This document shows positions 57,101-64,000 of a stretch of DNA of 64,000 nt, piece by piece (the first letter of the stretch is position 1; each line of letters begins with the position of its first letter). This DNA comes from Labia minor. Lineage: Eukaryota; Arthropoda; Insecta; Dermaptera; Spongiphoridae. The position numbers were made by a program, and so were the translations under genes. The stretch spans positions 48,980,655 to 49,044,654 of the forward strand of contig OY720347.1 of NCBI GenBank assembly GCA_963082975.1, given 5' to 3'. The notes beneath the pieces are model-generated. The model did no database searches. It saw only the letters and a list, made by a program, of their open reading frames with translations, and was not told where the DNA came from.

Positions 57101-60100
57101 CCTAAACTAATAATAAAAAACTAAAACACTTTTTTTAATGAAATATTATAAAAGATACATTAGAAATTTAAGAATTTTCTACAAATTATCAAAACATTTA
57201 ATAATTTACCAGCTGGTCAGAGCGCCTTCGGCGCTCTTCACAGCTGGACGGGGGCTCCGCCCCCTGTACCTCCGAGTGGTACATCGTATTTGGTTAAAAG
57301 TAGTAAAAGGTTTTCATCCATTTTGTTTCAATCAGTATATTACATAAAACATTCATTTCTTTTTGTGTTCTTATTTAAAATATATTTTAATTTAATCAGT
57401 AAATTAATTATATATATTATTATTGTATATGTTATATCTATCTATTTATATAGCTCAAAGATAGTCGAAAGTTCTTGGCCACATTTCTCCAAATGTCCCT
57501 ATCCTGAGCCCTTGTCCTATCTCTCTTACGTCCCTTCCTATGCGTCCATGGTCTTGATTCCCTTTGATAATAATTTTAATGAGATAAGCCTCTTTACTGC
57601 ATGATAACAGGCGTTTCCCGATTGATACCTCGATTTAAATTGTATATTAAGATTTTGTATGTTAATACTGTTCCTCTTTGTCACTAAACATTTTTTCTTA
57701 TCACTATTAATTTCAAACCTCCATTAATTTTTCCTCGCTATCTGTAATTGCAATTGCCGAATCTCTTATAATATTTAAGACGTCTGCTTAGCCTAACTTT
57801 TCAATTATTTTGTTTAATTGCATTTCGAGTGATTTTTTCCCAATTTGTGTAATCACATACTCACAACATGCAACATATAATTGGTCAAAGAATATGTATA
57901 TAATATTTATAATTTTTATGTTTTATTTATATTTATAATTTAATTTTGTTTTTGTTTTCTTTTAATAAATAATTCTAATATTAAAAATGCGTAGAGGATG
58001 TCTAAAAAATCATATTTTAATTTTTATATAACCAAGAAATCATTTTTCACTCATTTTCAATTGGCGTTTTGATATACAAAATTAAAGATTATATAAATAA
58101 GTAATTTTAATTTTGATCTCATAATTGGATTTCCTTTTTCATGTAAGTATATAATTAAGAGTGGAATTACAATAGCTAATATATAATATTAAAAATATAT
58201 TTACGGATTCGTTCTATAATAAATTGATGATGTCATTTAATTCTCCTACTATGTATCGAATCGAATATAAAGATAAATCTTCTTTTAAACGTTGTGTGAA
58301 ACAATTTCAAATAATTTAAATGTAAAACTATTAATGAAATTAAAAAATCAAATATATGAATATAATATAAATATTTTTAATTTTATTTTAAGAATATATA
58401 TATCTCACAGGCGGTGGTTGTGACGTCATCCATATATTATAAATTTAAATTAAGAAGAACTAATAAAGTTTCGTGAGATGTGATCAATAAAACTCAATTT
58501 TTCTTTATAAATACTATCTCTGTTGTGAATTTCAAAAAAATCGTTAGAGCGGTTTTTGAGAACAATGAAACAAAGAAACAAACAATTTTTACTCGTATAA
58601 GAAGATAAGATTCTTTTTAAATATAAAAATTACCATAAAATTAGCTTTTATTTAGAATTGATATTAATCTGGTTGGTATATATTTATCCCTGATCAATTA
58701 TAAAACAAACTAATAATTTAATATAATTTTTAAGATAAAAAGCTTCACCAAATTCTTGTCAACCTTCCAAATTCAATTAAAAATGAAGCAAGAAATTTAA
58801 TTTATAGGAACATAAACAAATATTATCTTTCAAGAAAATTACTCACACATTTCAAAATTAAAGTTATTATTATATGAAGTTCAATGGTTAACTTTCTTTG
58901 GAAAAAATTTAAAAATTGAGAGACCACTCACGCATTTCCTTGACCGCTAAAGACCCAATTGTTCTTGCCAAGGCCTTCCCATGCCGAGAAAGCATAATAT
59001 GCACAAGCATTTAAATGAATCAAATACATCATATTTCCAAGGGTTCGAGCCACCCGCACCGCATACGGTGATGAAACACGATTGTCCAAACGTGAATAGA
59101 ATTCCCAAAAACTTTGTATCTAAAATAGAAAATCAAAATAAAATAAAAAAAATAGCATACAAATTAGTTAATTTATATATTAATATATAATTTATTTTTA
59201 TGATTATAATACATTTTCTTGAATTCCTTACTAATTTCATATTATAATATATATAATTCAAAATCCTTAAGTAACTGGCTTATGGGGGTAAAAATTAAAT
59301 ATTTTTTACCTTTAAAAGTCGAGGAATTCGAAATAAAACAACGACTCCATATCGAAAATAAAGAAGATCCAAGGGAAGTAATGACAAAACATCCATCTAA
59401 TTTAAAAATAGAGCAATTATTAAAATCAAAAGATAATAAAAAAAATAATAAAACAATACGATTAATGTATTTATTTATAATTAAAAAAATACTTAATTTT
59501 ATATGAATTTGATGAATCTATCTATAGTAAACGAAGATAAGAAATAAATTTAATATTTTTTAAATGTTATTTTCTTTTATCCTTCACCTGTTATCATTTA
59601 GAGTAGGGGTTCTCAAACTGTGGTATATATGGTGGTACACCAGTATCGTTACTTTTAGGGTTACCTGAACTTTTTGATGAAAGTTTCTTTAGTAGAGCAA
59701 CATCAAAAAATTAGAGAACCTCTGCTTTAGGTGATATTTTTTTAATTAAAAGAAACTAATTATTTTAGAAGCATTTTCTTAAAAAAAAAATAATTAAAAA
59801 AATTTCAAAATATAATAAAATTTTTCAAATTATTTTTAAAATTATATATCTGTCTAAAAATATATAATATTTTTTGCTTAAAATATGCATTTTTTATGTT
59901 TTCTTTAGTTTTTAATTATATTTTAAAAGTTTTTTTAGTATTAAATATTTAATTTTTTCTATTGAAAAAATATATAAAATATATCTGACAAGTTTGAGGT
60001 TTTTGATAAAAAATTTGGAGTGTCTCCACTCGACTATCTCGCAATTTGAATTGGATTAATTTAATTAATTATAATTATAAATTAAAATGAATAAATAATA

Positions 60101-60443
60101 TTTATTAAACCAGCGCATGTTTGGCTCTTTGTTGATGGCACCATGTCACTTGCTGGCGCGTGATTTACAGTCGTGTTAAAAAATTAATTCTGGTACTTTT
60201 AGCGATTCCATCAAGCTGAAATTCTATATATAGCATTTTTTAATCATGTGAAAAACTAACAAACATATATCTTTATTTTTACGGTCAGTTTAGAGGAAAA
60301 AAAAATCAAAACGTTGTAGGTAATGACTCTCTTCCGGTTGAGCTACATTTATCAAAAGTTGATAGAAAACTACGAATTTTGAATAATGCCCATGTACCAA
60401 ATTTCATGATTCTAGCTCAAACCGTTTTTGAGTAATCTTGTCT

Positions 60444-60483
<40 letters not shown>

Positions 60484-63400
60484 TTTTCTCAACCTTAAAG
60501 AAAATTATTCAAGAACCTTCAAAACGTATAAAAACATCAAAATCTCAACATCGAAAATTTTCGTGATCGCAATACTATCTCTGGCGAGATAGTAAAAATT
60601 GAGAAAAAATTTCATATTTATCGAATTTCATTCATAAATCAATCTTAGATTTTATTTGTAAACTAATTCTATTATTTTTTTAACAAGATTTTGAAAAATT
60701 AAAATAAAATTTAAATAAATATTATATTAAAATCTACCTTAAATTGAAATTTTCTCAGATATTTTTGTCGATTTCTTGTTGGGTCGCGAACCCAAAATCC
60801 ATCTTCTAAAAACATCAATCTTGGTCTTACAAGTAATAAGTCGATCAGATATAATGTATCACATGTATAATCGACTAACATCCATGTTTTCACATTGGCT
60901 TTTGTTTGATAAGGAAATGTAGCCCTCAAAGGAATAACTATACAATTATAAACAAAACATACAGCAACACAGAAAAGCCATGTGACGTAAGCAATTCCTA
61001 AAATAAAAGAAAAAATATATTATTAATTAATTATTTTTTTTAAAAATAATTATTAAATAAATATATACCTTGAGGATCTACTACCATATCTGAAGGAATG
61101 ATTCTTTCCCATGATTGCCTCCAAACATCACAAATATTTCTTCTTCTTGGATTTGGAGAACAATTATTTACTGCTCTATCACCTGCCAGTACTGGAGATG
61201 GCAGATCTCGTCCAGGACCTGATGGCCAAATTCGACACCTTAACATCAGAATTTTTCGCCAATGCGAGATAGGCATCGTCCCCGAAGCACACAACTACTA
61301 ACATTTAGAAAAGCAAAACATATAACTGAACCCATCTAATAAATCAATTTAACAAGAGAAGCACGATGGCCATCAAACTCCGCTTTCCTTTAAAGGATTA
61401 ACATTTCTCATAGATAAAACATGAGACGCATTCTAAAAATAATGCAAGTATACAATAATGAATTTTTTTCATAAATATAAATAATTCTAATTACATACGT
61501 AATTATATAAATATTAAATATAAATATGGTATATATATATTATAATTATATATATTTAATAAAATTATTAAGATAAAAATTTCACCACATTTCTTCTCAA
61601 TCTTCCAAATAAAAATTAATAAAAAATTAGAAAGTGGTTTTGATTAATAGACACACAAAAACAAATATTATCTTTAAAGAAAATTTGATTATTCATTTCA
61701 AAAAAAAAAAGATAAATTTTCATTAAATGAATTAAGTCAACAAACAGAAATTTAAAAATTTTAAGTATTTCATAATTTTATTTAGTCTAAATATTTGTTG
61801 ATTTTTTTATTTTTATTTTTAATTTAATACATTTAGAAATTATTCAATATTTTTTTTTAATTAAAATTAGCTTGGAGTGTCTCCACTCGACTATCTCGCG
61901 AATTTGAATTGGATTAATTAACATATATTATCTTTAAATTAAATTAAAATTAATAAATAATAATTATCAAACCAGCACGTGTTTGGCTCTTTGTTGATGG
62001 CACCACGTCACTTGCTGGCACGTGATTTACAGTCGTGTTAAAAAATTAATTCCGGGACTTTCAGTGATTAAATCAAGCTGAAATTCTATATATAGCAGTT
62101 TTATACAATTTTTAATCATGTGAAAAATTATCAAACATATATCTTTATTTTTACGGTCACTTTAGAGGAAAAAAAATCAAAACGTTGTAGGTAATGACCC
62201 TCTTCCGGTTGAGCTACATTTCTCAAAAGTTGATAGAAAACTACGAATTTTGAATAATGCCCGTGTACCAAATTTCATTATTCTAGTTCAGACCTTTTTT
62301 TGCGTAATCTTGGTTATACACACACACACACACACACACGCATACAGACACATATACACACACATAGACATTTTTCTCAACCTTAGTGAAAATGATTCAG
62401 GAACCTTCAAAACATATAAAAACATCAAAATCTCAACATCGAAAATTTTCGTGATCGCAATACTATCTCTGGCGAGATAGTAAAAATCGTATAGATACTT
62501 AAATTTATAGATTTTTTCACTAAAATTTAGATTACCTAAGGTGACTCTGGAACGGTCACTGCTAACAGTTGAAGGAGTTGGAGGCATTTCAAGTCGACGT
62601 CTGATTTTATTAGCTCGATCTCGAAAAGCACGCACCAAATGACTAAATCTTTGTTGAATTAAAACATGCCCTTCGACTCGCATTCTATAAAATAAAGTAA
62701 TTAACAAATTATTTGGCTAGTGAACAAGAGGTCTCATATATCGTATAATTAATACCTATACATAATATATATATATATATATATATACCATCTCTGGACA
62801 ACTAAAACTCAAATCACATTGTATCGACTCACCCTATCTCGTATCCTGTATTTGATCCTGACACTTCTTTAATTTCCCTATTTCGCTTTTTATATTGCTC
62901 TCCCTCCCACTTCTTATTTCTTTATTGGTTTTAATGTAAATCAATTTTTCGCCAGACTTTCTCTTCTTATCAATCCCATTAAAACTAATCTATGGAATTT
63001 AATAAAGTTCTCTATTTGATTTATATTTGGTTAATATAAATCCAATATAAGTTCGCATTTATTACAATTATTTATTAAATTAAGATTGTTAGAAATCAAA
63101 TCAGTAAATACATAATTAAAATTAATTTTATGTTTTAACGTAAAAAATGTTTTTCTTTCAGTCAAAGTTATAATATACTTTTTTCTAAAAATTAATACAC
63201 AATATTTGCAAAATGTAATTAAACAAAAAATAATTCTATTTATACTATATATTAAAATTTTTTATTATATTATATTTTATTTTGTTGAATTGAGCGACAA
63301 GTAGGAAAAAAAACTAAATACTAAATAAAGCACAAATTATATTGGGAGATTAAAGTCATTTGAAAGTTGAAATTTTATTCTTACATGGAACTATTATCAC

Positions 63401-63517
63401 TGCTGCTTTGATAAATAGTACTTATAGTTAAACTCCGTTGATGCGGAGTGACTCCGATTGTTTCTGAAGTTTCTGCCACCGATGGTAGTTGGTCCTCAGC
63501 CTCTTCCATATCAATTG
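52167..63517 (-). CDS. Cngl: Cyclic-nucleotide-gated cation channel, CNGL / CNG-beta type
   Basis: Exons on the minus strand: 63385-63517, 62536-62684, 61069-61218, 60738-60997, 59310-59396, 58932-59119, 56682-56823, 55965-56124, 55693-55874, 55467-55627, 53931-54032, 52436-52535 and 52167-52304. All are in phase, giving 647 residues from the ATG at 63509. Order of parts: Ser/Arg-rich N-terminus; S1 ([16 protein letters not shown]); S2; S3 ([13 protein letters not shown]); S4 (LFRIPRLLK); S5; pore with TKTATSIGK (about 329-337); S6 ([13 protein letters not shown]); C-linker; and cyclic-nucleotide-binding domain with FGEISLL (Glu518) and RRTA (Arg530, Thr531). All residues expected for nucleotide binding are present. 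[11 protein letters not shown] with SIGK is the invertebrate CNGL pattern. An acceptor lies 8 bp upstream of the ATG, so a further 5' exon exists outside or near the edge. The 61218 acceptor was chosen because it alone keeps phase. Three repeat copies lie in its introns. Confidence 0.92.
52787..52955 (+). repeat. Copy of repeat R2 within a channel-gene intron
   Basis: It begins ACCGGGATCCCGAGCCTCGG after a (TA)n run and continues through GGATTTGGCTGGTAATATTA, CGCTCGACCC and GTTGCATC. The 62-codon plus-strand frame over it is translated repeat, not a gene. Confidence 0.7.
53347..53660 (+). repeat. Dispersed repeat R3, copy 1
   Basis: Shares TTGATGACGTCATTTAATTC, GAGATGTGATCAA and ACTCAATTTTTCTTTATAAA with the copy at 58199-58615. 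It also shares GAGCGG/AAGCGGTTTTTGAGAAC and the tail CAAACAAACAATTTT...ATAAGATAAGAT. A TGACGTCA site is intact here. A (TA)n run splits the tail. Confidence 0.75.
53597..53706. repeat. Two (TA)n microsatellites in a channel-gene intron
   Basis: Runs at about 53597-53621 and 53668-53705 border the tail of repeat R3. Another run lies at about 54152-54184. Confidence 0.85.
54421..54997 (-). repeat. Dispersed repeat R1, copy A (inverted orientation)
   Basis: This is the reverse complement of the copies at 60015-60599 and 61872-62487. Shared landmarks are the terminal hairpin ACTATCTCTGGCGAGATAGT, GGTAATGACCCTCTTCCGGT, TTTGGCTCTTTGTTGATGGC and the opening GTCTCCACTCGACTATCTCGC. Its CA/GT microsatellite is short (GTGTTTGTGTGTATG). 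Confidence 0.85.
57208..57285. repeat. GC-rich double-hairpin island in a channel-gene intron
   Basis: In a nearly pure A/T intron lies GAGCGCC-TTC-GGCGCTC (57220-57236, 7-bp stem) followed by GGGGGC-TCC-GCCCCC (57250-57264, 6-bp stem). The first hairpin is bracketed by CCAGCTGG and CAGCTGG, which also pair. Stem-loops with three-base loops of this kind are typical of mobile GC clusters. The 69-codon frame across it shows no family match. Confidence 0.6.
57455..57860 (-). pseudogene. Non-LTR retrotransposon fragments (RT palm remnant and C-terminal end)
   Basis: At 57640-57860 the minus strand carries a decayed relative of the YADD fragment at 37.1-37.4 kb, with a broken ADD region. At 57455-57600 it encodes GIKTMDA, then [20 protein letters not shown]. 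This is the terminal segment of LINE polyproteins (A.DRD.WR). Stops interrupt both. Confidence 0.75.
58199..58615 (+). repeat. Dispersed repeat R3, copy 2
   Basis: Longer than copy 1. It includes a middle part (TTTTTAATTTTATTTTAAGA, then GGTTGTGACGTCATCC) that also occurs, diverged, in each arm of the hairpin at 42.7-44.1 kb. The family is therefore related to that element. It ends AAACAAACAATTTTTACTCG followed by AGAAGATAAGATT. Confidence 0.75.
59604..59724. mobile_element. Small hAT-like MITE
   Basis: The left end TAGGGGTTCTCAAACTGTGG and right end TTAGAGAACCTCTG are imperfect inverted repeats 121 bp apart. The flanks ATTTAGAG and CTTTAGGT are a plausible but decayed 8-bp duplication. Confidence 0.65.
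60015..60599 (+). repeat. Dispersed repeat R1, copy B, with (CA)n
   Basis: Runs from TTGGAGTGTCTCCACTCGAC to the hairpin ACTATCTCTGGCGAGATAGT. A (CA)n tract of about 35 bp sits at 60448-60482, where the other copies have shorter or imperfect CA tracts. Confidence 0.85.
61872..62487 (+). repeat. Dispersed repeat R1, copy C
   Basis: Full-length copy with the same two ends as copy B. It matches copy A more closely in several places, for example TATATAGCAGTTTTATACAA, which copy B lacks. Its imperfect CA tract (62316-62367) creates meaningless His-Thr and Cys-Val frames on the two strands. Confidence 0.85.
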
Positions 63518-64000
63518 CTAAATAAACAATTTCATCTTTAAAAACTTAACCAAAAATTGAAATAAGAAGAATATTTTCAATGCTATTTTTATGATAAATT
63601 TGATTTTTTTAAAATATATTGTATTTTATCAATAATTTCTCACATTTAAAACATTGAAAATATAAGGTTAGTTATAATTTCAATTTAATATTTATTTTAA
63701 TAATTTCTTTTGTTGAATGATGTTCATCAATGAAAATACGTTTGCTTATTAAATTTGTGTCGGTCTAATGTTTTATATTGTTACAAGACTAAAAAAAAAT
63801 AAAATTAATTTGTTCTTAGCCTAGTTATATAATGTGGTTGTAGAGCTCATTCATTATTGATTTAGTGTAATTAAAAAATTATTTTACACCTACGCGTACT
63901 TCATTTGAACAAATTTTATATACCTACAATAAATAAAGATTTTTCTTTTGTAAAATATTTGGAATTAAAATATTAAAAAATGAATTAATTATTCCCAACT
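63518..64000. other. AT-rich sequence upstream of the first identified channel exon
   Basis: No coding exon was recognised. Because the ATG exon begins at a splice acceptor (63518-63519), this stretch is best read as intron leading to a 5' exon outside the window. Confidence 0.45.

Noticed and set aside
57220..57264. Rho-independent bacterial terminator reading of the GC hairpins
   Set aside because: The surroundings are a eukaryotic intron with no bacterial gene nearby, and no T tract follows either stem.
57210..57300. tRNA or tRNA-derived SINE reading of the GC island
   Set aside because: CTGGTCAGAGCGCC is faintly like an A box, but no B box (GGTTCGANNCC) or cloverleaf could be found.
58981..59190. 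69-codon plus-strand frame ([11 protein letters not shown]...)
   Set aside because: It is antisense to the S4-S5 exon of the channel gene (58932-59119), whose minus-strand reading is clearly correct.
59219..59506. 95-codon plus-strand frame
   Set aside because: It overlaps the channel S3-S4 exon (59310-59396) in antisense and is otherwise AT-driven intron.
61219..61294. Upstream extension of the third channel exon ([12 protein letters not shown]...)
   Set aside because: The frame is open, but using the acceptors near 61300 breaks phase with exon 2 at 62536. The acceptor before 61218 keeps phase. An alternative first exon here remains possible.
62288..62535. Minus-strand extension with a Cys-Val run after the channel exon
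   Set aside because: It is read-through of intron and of the CA microsatellite in repeat R1. The exon stops at a GT donor at 62535.

Overview
The window is strongly AT-rich animal nuclear DNA, most likely from an insect. Spliced genes with short GT-AG introns sit among decayed transposons of many classes (mariner, Helitron, non-LTR, hAT-like, piggyBac-like, THAP-bearing and foldback elements). MSL2, a Lis-1 that starts MKM as in flies, a Vilse-type RhoGAP and a CNGL-type channel all point to an insect. The extreme AT bias fits some parasitoid wasps or hemipterans, but the order cannot be fixed from sequence alone. No bacterial, phage or CRISPR feature was found.

Left part (1-16.3 kb): the 5' half of a WW-domain RhoGAP (vilse/RhoGAP93B type, minus strand, running off the left edge); an intronless-CDS exosome subunit RRP40 (plus, 6274-6978); and a complete eight-exon Lis-1 gene (minus, 8525-15676), whose 5' side carries two unexplained GC-rich islands. 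From 16.3 to 21.3 kb I see no gene.

Middle (21.3-35.1 kb): METTL16 (plus) and the BLOC-3 subunit HPS4 (minus) converge, with 251 bp between their stops. Then come a repeat field, a 3' fragment of a diverged importin alpha with intact splice sites, a 2-kb inverted-repeat element carrying a THAP remnant, and a complete CIAO2B/MIP18 gene (plus).

Transposon graveyard (35.1-45.4 kb): hAT-like MITEs, a YADD reverse-transcriptase remnant, a broken Helitron helicase with a second reverse-transcriptase piece inside it, a broken mariner transposase, a two-exon THAP coding unit, a 1.3-kb near-perfect hairpin, and a decayed second THAP exon on its far side.

Right part (45.7-64 kb): MSL2 (plus, three exons), an intronless leucine-rich-repeat membrane protein (minus), and a CNGL-like cyclic-nucleotide-gated channel (minus, thirteen exons, 52167-63517). 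The channel's introns hold three copies of a ~0.6-kb repeat that ends in a hairpin, two copies of a second family, reverse-transcriptase debris and a GC-rich double hairpin.

The genes are unrelated housekeeping or signalling loci: RNA decay, dynein regulation, U6 m6A methylation, lysosome-related organelle traffic, Fe-S targeting, chromatin and ion channel. I see no sign that they form one system. The most unusual material is in the mobile elements and in a few anomalies within genes.
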